The notes beneath the pieces are model-generated. The model saw nothing but the letters and a program-made list of their open reading frames with translations. It ran no database searches and was not told where the DNA came from. Positions 1-8,483 of a DNA stretch of 64,000 nt are shown one piece after another; positions within the stretch are counted from its first letter, which is position 1; every line of letters starts with the position of its first letter. This DNA comes from JBCBSP01 sp964550935 (lineage in GTDB: Bacteria; Pseudomonadota; Alphaproteobacteria; Caulobacterales; Maricaulaceae), in the NCBI GenBank assembly GCA_964550935.1, contig CAZKBB010000001.1:1-64000 (forward strand), in the 5' to 3' direction. A program made the position numbers and the translations under genes.

Positions 1-20
1 GCACGACGCGACAAGCATGA

Positions 21-59
21 CGACAACGCCCCGGAGCCCCAAGCTCCGGGGCGTTGTCG
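21..59. terminator. Long perfect hairpin, terminator-like, upstream of the S10 operon
   Basis: A 16-bp perfect stem (21-36 paired with 44-59) encloses a 7-nt loop. The sequence after it has only two T residues, so it lacks a classical U-tract. It lies where the preceding gene would end (often tuf in this group, not visible here), and it probably ends or protects that transcript. The structure is seen directly; the function is inferred. Confidence 0.55.
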
Positions 60-124
60 TTCGCGAAGGTCTGCGCGCGCTGAGCGGGCGGGGATAATTT
101 GTCGGTTCGATTGCACGGGCGCTG

Positions 125-153
125 TTGACGCGCCCGCGAACGCCCGGTACATC
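125..153 (+). promoter_or_regulatory. Candidate promoter of the S10 operon
   Basis: TTGACG at 125-130 and TACATC at 148-153 are separated by 17 bp, 136 bp before the rpsJ start. The -35 box is near consensus and the -10 is weak. The rest of 1-288 contains the hairpin at 21-59 and leader sequence, with no supported gene. Confidence 0.4.
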
Positions 154-288
154 ACCGGCCTTCACACGGGCTGGCCGTGCCTTCGAGGCAAACGCAGTCG
201 TTGAAACGAACAATTTGGACAGGCGCGAGCCCGCGCGGGACCGATAATGGTCCGCGAGGCGGCTCGCGCTCTTTTTGGGACCGGATCG

Positions 289-603
289 ATGGCGCAACAA
301 AACATCAGAATCCGCCTGAAGGCGTTCGATCACCGCGTGCTGGACAACTCCGCGCGCGAGATCGTCTCCACGGCGAAGCGCACCGGCGCGAACGTGCGCG
401 GGCCCATCCCGCTGCCGACGCGTCTTGAGCGTTTCACCGTTCTGCGTGGCCCGCACGTCGACAAGAAGTCCCGCGAGCAGTTCGAGATCCGCACCCATAA
501 GCGGGTTCTCGATATCGTTGATCCCACCCCCCAGACGGTCGATGCGCTGATGAAGCTCGACCTGTCCGCGGGCGTGGACGTCGAAATCAAGCTGGGGGCC
601 TGA
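289..603 (+). CDS. rpsJ: 30S ribosomal protein S10 (NusE)
   Basis: This 104-residue protein begins MAQQNIRIRLKAFDHR, the conserved S10 N-terminus, and has the usual family length. S10 binds the 30S head and also acts as NusE in transcription antitermination. An in-frame start at 247 would add 14 residues that the family lacks, so the ATG at 289 is chosen. It is the first gene of the S10 operon, 5 bp before rplC. Confidence 0.97.
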   Translation: MAQQNIRIRLKAFDHRVLDNSAREIVSTAKRTGANVRGPIPLPTRLERFTVLRGPHVDKKSREQFEIRTHKRVLDIVDPTPQTVDALMKLDLSAGVDVEIKLGA

Positions 604-608
604 TCCAT

Positions 609-1436
609 ATGACCGAGGTCGCTCAACGCCGCACGGGCGTGCTGGCCAAGAAGGTCGGCATGACCCGCGTCTACACCGAGGACGGCAATCACGTTCCGGT
701 CACCGTTCTGCATCTGGACGGCGTTCAGGTCGTGGCCCAGCGCACCCAGGAGCGCGACGGCTACACCGCGCTGCAGCTGGGCGCGGGCAAAGCCAAGGCC
801 AAGCGCACGCCGAAGGCCATGCGCGGCCATTTCGCCAAGGCCAATGTCGAGCCCAAGCGCAAGCTGGCTGAGTTCCGCGTCAGCGACGACGCGCTCATTG
901 AGCCCGGCTCCTCGATCACGGCCGATCATTTCGTGCCGGGTCAAAAGATCGACGTCGCCGGGACCTCGATCGGTAAAGGGTTCGCCGGCGGCATGAAGCG
1001 CTGGAACTTCGCCGGTCTGCGCGCCACGCACGGCGTGTCGATCTCACACCGCGCCCACGGCTCCACCGGCCAGTGCCAGGACCCGGGCAAGGTGTTCAAG
1101 GGCAAGAAGATGGCCGGCCATCTCGGCGGCGAGCGCGTGACGGTCCAGAACCTGGAAGTGGTGCGCGTCGATGTCGAGCGCGGCCTGGTGCTGGTGCGCG
1201 GCGGGGTGCCGGGCGCGGACGACAGCTGGGTCGAAGTGCGCGACGCGGTCAAGGGCGTGCGCACCGAGGGCGAGATTCCGTTCCCCGGCAGGTTCGCCAC
1301 GCTTGATGAGCTGAACGCGCCGGCGGGCGATCCCGAGCCGGCCACCGAAGACGCCGAGATGGTCGCTGAAGGCGCGCCCGCCGAGGGCGAGGCCGCGCCT
1401 GAAGGCGGCGCCGAGGACGATGGGGCCAAGGCATGA
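609..1436 (+). CDS. rplC: 50S ribosomal protein L3, with acidic C-terminal tail
   Basis: L3 binds 23S rRNA early in 50S assembly near the peptidyl-transferase centre. The protein has 275 residues, with GVLAKKVGMTRVY near the N-terminus and the conserved HGSTGQCQDPGKVFKGKKM loop region around residues 150-170. Bacterial L3 is usually about 205-245 residues. The extra roughly 40 residues at the C-terminus are rich in Glu, Ala, Pro and Gly, which is odd for a basic rRNA-binding protein. The stop overlaps the rplD start by 4 bp, so translation is probably coupled. Confidence 0.97.
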   Translation: MTEVAQRRTGVLAKKVGMTRVYTEDGNHVPVTVLHLDGVQVVAQRTQERDGYTALQLGAGKAKAKRTPKAMRGHFAKANVEPKRKLAEFRVSDDALIEPGSSITADHFVPGQKIDVAGTSIGKGFAGGMKRWNFAGLRATHGVSISHRAHGSTGQCQDPGKVFKGKKMAGHLGGERVTVQNLEVVRVDVERGLVLVRGGVPGADDSWVEVRDAVKGVRTEGEIPFPGRFATLDELNAPAGDPEPATEDAEMVAEGAPAEGEAAPEGGAEDDGAKA

Positions 1437-2071
1437 AGACCGATGTTGTAAAGCTTGATGCGGCCAAGGCCGGATCGGTCGATCTCGACGACGCCGTGTT
1501 CGGCATCGCCGAGGTTCGCGCCGACCTCTTGCAGCGCGCTGTGAAGTGGCAGCTTTCGCGCCGCCAGGCCGGCACGCACAAAGCCAAGGAGCGCGGCGAG
1601 ATCGCGCGCACCAAGAAGAAGATGTACCGCCAGAAGGGCACCGGCGGCGCGCGTCACGGTGCACGCTCCGCGCCGCTCTTCGTGGGCGGCGGCAAGGCGC
1701 ACGGTCCGCGCGTGCGCTCGCACGCCACCGAGCTGCCCAAGAAGGTGCGCGCCCTGGCTCTCAAGCACGCCCTGTCCTCCAAGGCGGGCGCGTCGAACCT
1801 GATCGTGCTCGACGAAGCCAAGCTCGACGCGCCGAAAACGAAAAGCCTCGTGGACGCCTTCGGCAAGCTCGGCGTTAGCAACGCTCTGATTGTCGACGGC
1901 GAGACGCTGGACGAGAACTTCGCCCGCGCTGCGCGCAACATCCCGAACGTGGATGTGCTGCCGGCCCAGGGCCTTAATGTTTACGACGTGCTTCGCCGCG
2001 ACACGCTGGTCCTGACCAAGGCCGCGATCGCGAAGATCGAAGAGCGTCTCGGCGCCAAGGAGACCGCCTGA
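1433..2071 (+). CDS. rplD: 50S ribosomal protein L4
   Basis: L4 is an exit-tunnel protein that binds 23S rRNA domain I. In some bacteria it also represses its own S10 operon. The 212-residue product has the basic tunnel loop with KKMYRQKGTGGARHGARSAP around residues 60-85, diagnostic of L4. It starts inside the end of rplC (ATGA overlap), and its stop overlaps the rplW start by 1 bp, so the three genes are tightly coupled. Confidence 0.97.
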   Translation: MKTDVVKLDAAKAGSVDLDDAVFGIAEVRADLLQRAVKWQLSRRQAGTHKAKERGEIARTKKKMYRQKGTGGARHGARSAPLFVGGGKAHGPRVRSHATELPKKVRALALKHALSSKAGASNLIVLDEAKLDAPKTKSLVDAFGKLGVSNALIVDGETLDENFARAARNIPNVDVLPAQGLNVYDVLRRDTLVLTKAAIAKIEERLGAKETA

Positions 2072-2364
2072 TGCCCGCCGCGCGCCATTACGACATCATC
2101 CTGTCGCCGGTCGTCACTGAGAAGTCCACGCTGCTGTCCGAGGACAACAAGGTGGTGTTCAAGGTGAAGCTTGACGCGACCAAAGCTGAGATCGGCGAAG
2201 CCGTCGAAGAGCTGTTCAAGGTCAAGGTGAAGGCCGTCAACACCCTGCGCCAAAAGGGCAAGGTGAAGCGTTTTCGCGGGATCATGGGTCGCCGCGACGA
2301 CGTCAAGAAGGCGGTTGTGACGCTCGAAGAGGGTCACTCCATCGACGTGACCACCGGACTGTAG
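2071..2364 (+). CDS. rplW: 50S ribosomal protein L23
   Basis: L23 lies at the polypeptide exit and forms the docking site for trigger factor and SRP. The 97-residue protein has the typical YDIILSPVVTEKSTLL beginning and the central KVKVKAVNTLRQKGKVKRF strand-loop. Length is normal for the family. It is followed by a 24-bp gap containing a strong Shine-Dalgarno (GAGAGGAG) for rplB. Confidence 0.97.
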   Translation: MPAARHYDIILSPVVTEKSTLLSEDNKVVFKVKLDATKAEIGEAVEELFKVKVKAVNTLRQKGKVKRFRGIMGRRDDVKKAVVTLEEGHSIDVTTGL

Positions 2365-2388
2365 GGCGGACGAGAGGAGCTAAGACCA

Positions 2389-3225
2389 ATGGCCTTGAAG
2401 ACCTTCAAGCCGACCTCCGCCGGCCGCCGCGCGCTGGTTCTCGTCGATCGCGAGGATCTCCACGCCGGGCGCCCGGAAAAGACCCTCGTCGAGGGTCTGA
2501 CCAAGAAGGGCGGTCGTAACAATACCGGTCGCATCACCGCGCGTCGCCGCGGCGGCGGGGCCAAGCGGCTTTATCGCGTCATCGACTTCAAGCGCCGCAA
2601 GACCGGCGTGGCCGGCGTCGTGGAGCGCCTGGAGTATGATCCGAACCGGACCGCTTTCATCGCGCTGATCAAGTATGAAGACGGCGAGCTCGCCTATATC
2701 CTCGCGCCGCAGCGTCTTGCGGTCGGCGACAAGGTGATCGCCGGCGATAAGGTCGAGGTGAAGCCCGGAAACGCCATGCCGCTTCGCGCCATGCCGGTCG
2801 GCACGATCATTCACAACGTCGAACTGAAGCCCAAGAAGGGCGGTCAGATCGCGCGTTCGGCCGGCGCCTACGCCCAACTGGTTGGCCGCGACGCGGGTTA
2901 TGCGCAAATTCGCCTGATGTCGGGCGAGCTTCGCACCGTTGAGGAGTCCTGCCTGGCCACCGTCGGCGCGGTCTCCAACCCGGACCACCTGAACATCAAT
3001 CTCGGCAAGGCCGGGCGCGCGCGCCATTTCGGCAAGCGTCCCGCGGTGCGCGGCGTGGCGATGAACCCCATCGATCACCCCCACGGCGGCGGCGAAGGGC
3101 GCACCTCCGGCGGCCGTCACCCGGTGACCCCTTGGGGCAAGCCCACCAAGGGGCGGCGCACGCGTCGCAACAAGGCCACCGACAAATTCATCATCCGCTC
3201 GCGTCACGAGCGGAAGAAACGCTAA
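2389..3225 (+). CDS. rplB: 50S ribosomal protein L2
   Basis: L2 is needed for subunit association and peptidyl-transferase activity. The 278-residue protein shows an N-terminal OB-type region (GRITARRRGGGAKRLYR), a central SH3-like domain (GTIIHNVELKPKKGGQIARSAG) and the C-terminal loop NPIDHPHGGGEGR with the histidine implicated in peptide-bond formation. Length and position in the S10 operon are standard. Confidence 0.98.
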   Translation: MALKTFKPTSAGRRALVLVDREDLHAGRPEKTLVEGLTKKGGRNNTGRITARRRGGGAKRLYRVIDFKRRKTGVAGVVERLEYDPNRTAFIALIKYEDGELAYILAPQRLAVGDKVIAGDKVEVKPGNAMPLRAMPVGTIIHNVELKPKKGGQIARSAGAYAQLVGRDAGYAQIRLMSGELRTVEESCLATVGAVSNPDHLNINLGKAGRARHFGKRPAVRGVAMNPIDHPHGGGEGRTSGGRHPVTPWGKPTKGRRTRRNKATDKFIIRSRHERKKR

Positions 3226-3239
3226 GGGAGCGCGCCTAG

Positions 3240-3518
3240 ATGCCCCGTTCCGTCTGGAAAGGTCCGTTCGTCGACGGATACCTGCTTAAGAAAGCGGACG
3301 CCGCCCACGCCGGCGGCCGCAAGCAGGCGATCAAGACCTGGTCGCGCCGCTCCACAATCATGCCGCAGTTCGTAGGCCTGACTTTCCAGGTCCACAACGG
3401 CAATAAGTTCGTGCCGGTGCTCGTGACTGAGGACATGGTCGGCCACAAGCTCGGCGAGTTCGCTCCGACCCGGACCTATTACGGCCACGCGGCGGACAAG
3501 AAGGCGAAGAGGAAGTAA
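3240..3518 (+). CDS. rpsS: 30S ribosomal protein S19
   Basis: S19 forms a head complex with S13 near the A site. The 92-residue protein starts MPRSVWKGPFVDGYLLKKA and contains WSRRSTIMPQFVGLTFQVHNG, both classic S19 sequences, and has the normal length. It is 14 bp after rplB and 3 bp before rplV. Confidence 0.97.
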   Translation: MPRSVWKGPFVDGYLLKKADAAHAGGRKQAIKTWSRRSTIMPQFVGLTFQVHNGNKFVPVLVTEDMVGHKLGEFAPTRTYYGHAADKKAKRK

Positions 3519-3521
3519 GCG

Positions 3522-3902
3522 ATGGGCCAGGTGAAGAACCCCCGCCGCGTCGCCGAAAACGAGGCGCGCGCCAAGCTGCGGATGATGCGCATCAGCCCGC
3601 AGAAGCTGAACCTCGTCGCGTCGATGATCCGCGGCAAGTCCGTTGAGCGTGCGCTTAACGATCTGACGTTTTCGCGCAAGCGCGCGGCGTCGGATGTGAA
3701 GAAGGTGCTCGAGTCCGCGATCGCCAACGCTGAGAACAATCACGGCCTGGACATCGACAGCCTGGTGGTGGCCGAAGCCTATGTCGGCAAGAACCTGGTG
3801 ATGAAGCGCTTCCGCGCCCGCGCTCGCGGCCGCGGCGCGCGCATCCTGAAGCCGTTCTCCGAACTCACCATCGTGGTGCGCGAAGTCGAGGAGGCCGCGT
3901 AA
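3522..3902 (+). CDS. rplV: 50S ribosomal protein L22
   Basis: L22 lines the exit tunnel with L4. The 126-residue protein has the conserved RISPQKLNLVASMIRGK helix region and the tunnel hairpin with RARARGRGARILKPFSELT near the C-terminus. It overlaps the rpsC start by 1 bp. No unusual feature is seen. Confidence 0.97.
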   Translation: MGQVKNPRRVAENEARAKLRMMRISPQKLNLVASMIRGKSVERALNDLTFSRKRAASDVKKVLESAIANAENNHGLDIDSLVVAEAYVGKNLVMKRFRARARGRGARILKPFSELTIVVREVEEAA

Positions 3903-4606
3903 TGGGTCAGAAAATCAATCCGATCGGCCTTCGCGTCGGGATCAACCGCACCTGGGAGTCGCGCTGGTTCGCGCGCGGCGAAGAGTACGCCGATCTCCTG
4001 CACGAGGATCTCAAGATCCGCGAGTATCTGAAGAACGAGCTCAAGGCCGCTTCGGTGTCGCGCATTGTCATCGAGCGCCCGCACAAGAAGTGCCGCGTCA
4101 CGATCCACACCGCCCGTCCGGGCGTGGTGATCGGCAAGAAGGGCGCGGATATCGAGAAGCTGCGCCGCAAGGTGGCGCAGATGGTCGACGGCGAGGTCTT
4201 CTTGAACCTCGTTGAGGTGCGTAAGCCTGAGATCGACGCCAATCTGGTCGCCGAGAGCATCGCCCAGCAGCTTGAGCGCCGGGTGGCCTTCCGCCGCGCG
4301 ATGAAGCGCTCGCTGCAGTCGGCCATGCGCATGGGCGCGCTGGGCTGCAAGATCATCTGCGGGGGCCGCCTCGGCGGCGCCGAGATCGCGCGCACCGAGC
4401 AGTATGCGGAAGGCTCCGTGCCGCTGCACACGCTGCGCGCGGATATCGATTACGGCTTCGCCGAAGCCAAGACGGCCATGGGCATCATCGGGATCAAGGT
4501 TTGGATCTACAAAGGCGAGATCCTGGAACACGATCCGTTCGCCCAGGAGCGTCGCCTGCAGGACTCCGGCGAGCAGCGCGCCCGTTCGGGCCGCCAGGCC
4601 GCGTAA
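3902..4606 (+). CDS. rpsC: 30S ribosomal protein S3
   Basis: S3 sits at the mRNA entry channel and has helicase-like function with S4 and S5. The 234-residue product begins MGQKINPIGLRVG, contains the KH domain with GVVIGKKGADIEKLR at about residues 75-90, and the C-terminal S3 domain (MGALGCKIICGGRLGGAEIAR). Length is normal. Confidence 0.98.
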   Translation: MGQKINPIGLRVGINRTWESRWFARGEEYADLLHEDLKIREYLKNELKAASVSRIVIERPHKKCRVTIHTARPGVVIGKKGADIEKLRRKVAQMVDGEVFLNLVEVRKPEIDANLVAESIAQQLERRVAFRRAMKRSLQSAMRMGALGCKIICGGRLGGAEIARTEQYAEGSVPLHTLRADIDYGFAEAKTAMGIIGIKVWIYKGEILEHDPFAQERRLQDSGEQRARSGRQAA

Positions 4607-4631
4607 CGCTTGAGGGCGGAGGAATAAGACG

Positions 4632-5063
4632 ATGCTTCAACCGAAGCGCACCAAGTTCCGTAAGGCCCACAAGGGCCGGATTCACGGCAACGCCAAGGGC
4701 GGGTTCACGCTTAATTTCGGCTCCTACGGTTTGAAAGCCGTCGAGCCGGAGCGCGTGACCGCGCGTCAGATCGAGGCGACCCGCCGGGCCATCACGCGCC
4801 ACATGAAGCGCGCCGGCCGAGTTTGGATCCGCGTCTTCCCGGACCTGCCGGTTTCAAAGAAGCCGACCGAGGTCCGCATGGGTAAGGGCAAGGGTTCGCC
4901 GGAATACTGGGTGGCCAAGGTCAAGCCGGGCCGGATCATGTTCGAGATCGACGGCGTGCCCGATGAGGTCGCCCGCGAAGCCCTGCGCCTTGGCGCGGCG
5001 AAGCTTCCGATCAAGACCAAGGTCGTGACCCGTCCGGGCGCCCAGACCGAGGAGGCCGCGTAA
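4632..5063 (+). CDS. rplP: 50S ribosomal protein L16
   Basis: L16 organises the A-site tRNA region of the 50S subunit. The 143-residue protein has MLQPKRTKFRKAHKGR, then TARQIEATRRAITRH and VRMGKGKGSPEYWVAKVKPG, all conserved L16 segments. The 25-bp gap before it carries a GGAGG Shine-Dalgarno. Its stop overlaps the rpmC start by 1 bp. Confidence 0.97.
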   Translation: MLQPKRTKFRKAHKGRIHGNAKGGFTLNFGSYGLKAVEPERVTARQIEATRRAITRHMKRAGRVWIRVFPDLPVSKKPTEVRMGKGKGSPEYWVAKVKPGRIMFEIDGVPDEVAREALRLGAAKLPIKTKVVTRPGAQTEEAA

Positions 5064-5266
5064 TGACTGGTGAAGACGTGCGCGCGCTCAGCGACGATCA
5101 GCTGCAGGACGAAATCCTCAAGCTGAAAAAAGAACAGTTCAATCTGCGGTTCCAGCAGGCCACGGGCCAGCTTGAGAACACCGCGCGCTTTCGCACGGTG
5201 CGCCGCGACATCGCGCGCTTGAAGACCGATCAGCGTCGGCGCGCGCTTGAAAGCCAAGGGAGCTAG
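5063..5266 (+). CDS. rpmC: 50S ribosomal protein L29
   Basis: L29 is a small two-helix protein beside L23 at the exit site. The 67-residue product has LSDDQLQDEILKLKKEQFNLRFQ followed by QLENTARFRTVRRDIARLKT, the typical helical hairpin. It is coupled to rplP by a 1-bp overlap and lies 3 bp from rpsQ. Confidence 0.96.
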   Translation: MTGEDVRALSDDQLQDEILKLKKEQFNLRFQQATGQLENTARFRTVRRDIARLKTDQRRRALESQGS

Positions 5267-5269
5267 ACG

Positions 5270-5506
5270 ATGCCGAAGCGCATTCTGCAAGGCGTCGTGG
5301 TGAGCGACAAGCAGGCCAAGACGGTCATCGTACGCGTGGAGCGGACCTTCCTGCACCCGCTGTTGCGGAAGACCGTGCGCCGCTCGAAAAAGTACCACGC
5401 GCACGACGAAGCCGGCGCGAAAAAGGTGGGCGACCGCGTTCAGATTCAAGAATGCGCGCCCAAGTCGAAGCTTAAGCGGTGGGAGGTCGTCGCGGACCAG
5501 GCCTGA
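5270..5506 (+). CDS. rpsQ: 30S ribosomal protein S17
   Basis: S17 is a primary 16S rRNA-binding OB-fold protein. The 78-residue product begins MPKRILQGVVVSDKQAKTV and has HPLLRKTVRRSKKYHAHDE, both diagnostic. Its length matches the family. A 40-bp gap separates it from rplN, the first gene of the spc block. Confidence 0.97.
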   Translation: MPKRILQGVVVSDKQAKTVIVRVERTFLHPLLRKTVRRSKKYHAHDEAGAKKVGDRVQIQECAPKSKLKRWEVVADQA

Positions 5507-5546
5507 GGCCTTGACCGCACGCCCGACCTTTTGACGGGGGATCGCC

Positions 5547-5915
5547 ATGATCCAGATGCAGACCAATCTCGATGTCGCCGATAATTCCGGCGCCCGCCGC
5601 GTGCAGTGCATCAAGGTGCTCGGCGGCGCGAAGCGGCGCTACGCCGGCGTCGGCGACATCATCGTGGTGTCGGTGAAGGACGCCGCGCCGAAGGGCCGCG
5701 TGAAGAAGGGCGATGTGCGCCGGGCCGTGGTCGTGCGCACCGCGCGCGACATTAAGCGCCGCGACGGCAGCGTCATCCGCTTCGACAACAACGCCGCCGT
5801 TCTGTTGAGCAATACCGGCGAGCCGATCGGCACGCGCATTTTCGGCCCGGTGCCGCGTGAGCTGCGCGCCAAGCAGCAGATGAAGATCGTCTCGCTCGCG
5901 CCGGAGGTGCTGTAG
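5547..5915 (+). CDS. rplN: 50S ribosomal protein L14
   Basis: L14 binds 23S rRNA at the subunit interface and is the docking site of silencing factor RsfS. The 122-residue protein has MIQMQTNLDVADNSGAR and GVGDIIVVSVKDAAPKG, and is of normal length. It opens the spc operon; no obvious separate promoter is visible in the 40-bp gap. Confidence 0.97.
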   Translation: MIQMQTNLDVADNSGARRVQCIKVLGGAKRRYAGVGDIIVVSVKDAAPKGRVKKGDVRRAVVVRTARDIKRRDGSVIRFDNNAAVLLSNTGEPIGTRIFGPVPRELRAKQQMKIVSLAPEVL

Positions 5916-5917
5916 TC

Positions 5918-6235
5918 ATGGCTGCGAAGATCAAAAAGGGCGACAAGGTCACGGTGCTGACCGGGCGCGACAAGGGCAAGACCGGTGAGGTGACCAAGGT
6001 CGTCCCCGCCGAGGGCCGCGTGTTCGTGTCCGGCGTCAACATGGTCAAGCGCCACAACCGCCCCACTCAGATGAGCCCGGGCGGGATCGAAGAGAAAGAA
6101 GCCGCGCTCGACATCTCGAACGTGGCCCTGGTGGACCCCAAATCCGGCGAGCCGACCCGCGTCGGCTTCAAGACGCTCGATGACGGCCGCAAGGTCCGCA
6201 TCGCGAAAAAGTCCGGCGAGGTGATCGATGGCTGA
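5918..6235 (+). CDS. rplX: 50S ribosomal protein L24
   Basis: L24 is an assembly initiator near the exit tunnel. The 105-residue protein begins with a KOW motif (KKGDKVTVLTGRDKGKTGEV), followed by VNMVKRHNRPTQMSPGGI. It overlaps the rplE start by 8 bp. Confidence 0.96.
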   Translation: MAAKIKKGDKVTVLTGRDKGKTGEVTKVVPAEGRVFVSGVNMVKRHNRPTQMSPGGIEEKEAALDISNVALVDPKSGEPTRVGFKTLDDGRKVRIAKKSGEVIDG

Positions 6236-6788
6236 AGTCGCTGAATACGAACCGCGCCTGCGCGCCAAATATCGCGACGAGATCCGTGCGCGCATGAAGG
6301 AGAAGTTCGGCTACTCCAACGAGTTGGAGATCCCGCGTCTGGAAAAGATCGTGATCAACATGGGTGTTGGCGAAGCGGCTCAGGACGCCAAGAAGATCCA
6401 GGGCGCGCTGGCCGATCTCGAAGCGATCGCGGGCCAGAAGCCGGTCGCGACGAGCGCGAAGAAATCGATCGCCGGCTTCAAGCTGCGCGAAGAGCAGCTG
6501 ATCGGCGCGAAGGTCACGCTTCGCAAGGACCGGATGTTTGAATTCCTGGACCGCCTGATCACGATCGCGCTGCCGCGCGTTCGCGACTTCCGCGGTCTCA
6601 ACGGCAAGAGCTTCGATGGACGCGGCAACTTCGCCATGGGCCTGAAGGAGCACATCGTTTTCCCGGAGATCAACTACGACAAGGTCGAGAAGATCCGGGG
6701 CATGGACATCGTCGTCGCGACCACGGCGAAAACCGACGAAGAGGCGAAGGCCCTGCTGGCCGAGTTCGAGTTCCCGTTCTCGAACTGA
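6228..6788 (+). CDS. rplE: 50S ribosomal protein L5
   Basis: L5 binds 5S rRNA and forms an intersubunit bridge with S13. The 186-residue protein has NELEIPRLEKIVINMGVGEA, then GQKPVATSAKKSIAGFKLRE and GLNGKSFDGRGNFAMGLKEH, all conserved. Its start lies within the end of rplX, consistent with coupled translation. Confidence 0.97.
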   Translation: MAEVAEYEPRLRAKYRDEIRARMKEKFGYSNELEIPRLEKIVINMGVGEAAQDAKKIQGALADLEAIAGQKPVATSAKKSIAGFKLREEQLIGAKVTLRKDRMFEFLDRLITIALPRVRDFRGLNGKSFDGRGNFAMGLKEHIVFPEINYDKVEKIRGMDIVVATTAKTDEEAKALLAEFEFPFSN

Positions 6789-6840
6789 CGCGGCGGGAGC
6801 GCGGACCCGTGGTGGGTCCGCACGCTAGGAGAAGGATAGA

Positions 6841-7146
6841 ATGGCGAAAAAGAGCGCAATCGAGCGGAATGAGCGCGTCAAGCAGCTCTCCAAGCGGTAC
6901 GCGGACAAGCGCGCCCGCCTGAAGGCTGTCGCGCGCGACACCTCGCTGCCGGTGGAGGAGCGGTTCGCGGCTCAGCTGAAGCTGGCCGAGTTGCCGCGCA
7001 ACTCCGCGCCGACGCGGGTTCGCAACCGCTGCCAGGTCACCGGCCGGCCGCGCGGTTACTATCGCCGCTTGAAGATGTCGCGCATCGCGCTTCGGGACCT
7101 GGCCAGCCACGGGTTGATCCCTGGCATGGTCAAGTCGAGCTGGTAG
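6841..7146 (+). CDS. rpsN: 30S ribosomal protein S14, long zinc-free form
   Basis: S14 belongs to the 30S head. This 101-residue version is the long form without CxxC zinc ligands, ending RNRCQVTGRPRGYYRRLKMS and LIPGMVKSSW. A 52-bp gap precedes it, with a small GC-rich inverted repeat and an AGGAGAAGG Shine-Dalgarno. Confidence 0.97.
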   Translation: MAKKSAIERNERVKQLSKRYADKRARLKAVARDTSLPVEERFAAQLKLAELPRNSAPTRVRNRCQVTGRPRGYYRRLKMSRIALRDLASHGLIPGMVKSSW

Positions 7147-7156
7147 GGAGGCTGCA

Positions 7157-7555
7157 ATGTCCGTAACCGATCCGCTCGGCGATATGCTGACCCGCATTCG
7201 CAACGCCATCCTGCGCAAGCGCACCAGCGTGACGACGCCGGCCTCCAAGCTGCGCGAGCACGTGCTCGAGGTGCTGCTGGCGGAAGGCTTCATCCGCGGC
7301 TACTCCGAGAGCTTGGATGCGAAGGGCTTCAAGCAGTTCGAGATCGAGCTGAAATACTACGAGGGCCTGCCCGTCATTCAGGAGATCCAACGGGTCTCAA
7401 AGCCGGGTCGGCGTGAATATCGCAAAGTGCGCGACCTGCCGCTGATCCAGAACGGCCTTGGCATCTGCATCGTCTCCACGCCCAAAGGCGTGATGAGCGA
7501 CGCCCAGGCCCGCCAGGAGAATGTCGGCGGCGAAGTGCTCTGTCAGGTGAGCTAG
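7157..7555 (+). CDS. rpsH: 30S ribosomal protein S8
   Basis: S8 binds the central domain of 16S rRNA and in enterics represses the spc operon. The 132-residue product begins DPLGDMLTRIRNAILRKR and ends GLGICIVSTPKGVMSDAQAR plus GGEVLCQVS, the diagnostic C-terminal region. It is 10 bp after rpsN. Confidence 0.97.
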   Translation: MSVTDPLGDMLTRIRNAILRKRTSVTTPASKLREHVLEVLLAEGFIRGYSESLDAKGFKQFEIELKYYEGLPVIQEIQRVSKPGRREYRKVRDLPLIQNGLGICIVSTPKGVMSDAQARQENVGGEVLCQVS

Positions 7556-7571
7556 GGAAGGGAGAACGCAC

Positions 7572-8105
7572 ATGTCACGTTTGGGCAAGCTGCCGGTTTC
7601 CATTCCGTCCGGCGTCACCGCCTCGGTCGATGGCGGCCAGGTTTCGGTCAAGGGGCCGAAGGGCGAGCTGAGCTTTGTCGCGCCGTATCTGGTCTCCGTC
7701 AGCGAGGGCGAAGACGGCATCTCGGTAAAGCCGGTTGAAGAAAGCCAGAAGGCCCGGGCGATGTGGGGCACCGCGCGTGCGCGCATCGACAACATGGTCA
7801 AAGGCGTCACCGACGGCTTCACCAAGACGCTCGAACTCGTTGGCGTCGGCTATCGCGCGCAGATGCAGGGCAGCGACCTGAAGTTGGCGCTCGGTCTATC
7901 TCACGATGTCGTCTACAAGCCGCGCGAGGGCGTGAAGCTTTCGACGCCGAAGCCGACCGAGATCGTGATCGAGGGCTACGACAAGCAGGCCGTGGGTCAG
8001 ACCGCTGCGGAGATCCGCTCCTTCCGTCCGCCCGAGCCCTACAAGGGCAAGGGGATCAAGTACGCGAACGAGCAGATCCGCCGCAAAGAAGGCAAGAAGA
8101 AGTAG
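7572..8105 (+). CDS. rplF: 50S ribosomal protein L6
   Basis: L6 lies near the factor-binding site of the 50S subunit. The 177-residue protein has two L6 repeats: SRLGKLPVSIPSGV with VKGPKGELS in the first, and LELVGVGYRAQMQG with PEPYKGKGIKYANE in the second. Length is normal. Confidence 0.97.
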   Translation: MSRLGKLPVSIPSGVTASVDGGQVSVKGPKGELSFVAPYLVSVSEGEDGISVKPVEESQKARAMWGTARARIDNMVKGVTDGFTKTLELVGVGYRAQMQGSDLKLALGLSHDVVYKPREGVKLSTPKPTEIVIEGYDKQAVGQTAAEIRSFRPPEPYKGKGIKYANEQIRRKEGKKK

Positions 8106-8113
8106 GACCGGCC

Positions 8114-8473
8114 ATGACACCTCGCGAAAAAATGCGCCGGCGCGCTCAGCGCAACCGCTCGCGCCTGGCGAAAATGGGCAGCGGGCGTCCGCGCTTGTCG
8201 GTTTATCGATCGTCAAAGCATATCTACGCCCAGATCATCGACGACAAGAAGGGCGAAACGCTGGCCGCCGCCTCCACCGCGGAGGGCGATCTTCGTGGCC
8301 CGGCCGCGACCGGCGCCACCGTGGAGCTCGCCCGCAAGGTCGGCGAAACGCTGGCCAAGCGCGCCAAGGACAAGGGGCTGACCGAGGTCGTGTTCGACCG
8401 CGGCGGCTACATTTATCACGGGCGCGTCAAAGCGCTCGCCGACGCCGCCCGCGAGGGCGGCCTGAACTTCTAA
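8114..8473 (+). CDS. rplR: 50S ribosomal protein L18
   Basis: L18 binds 5S rRNA with L5. The ATG at 8114 is chosen, giving 119 residues beginning MTPREKMRRRAQRNRSRLA. The reading frame is open upstream, but that part overlaps rplF and has no L18 similarity. The C-terminus VVFDRGGYIYHGRVKALADA is diagnostic. It is 8 bp after rplF. Confidence 0.97.
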   Translation: MTPREKMRRRAQRNRSRLAKMGSGRPRLSVYRSSKHIYAQIIDDKKGETLAAASTAEGDLRGPAATGATVELARKVGETLAKRAKDKGLTEVVFDRGGYIYHGRVKALADAAREGGLNF

Positions 8474-8483
8474 GGAGCGGCCG

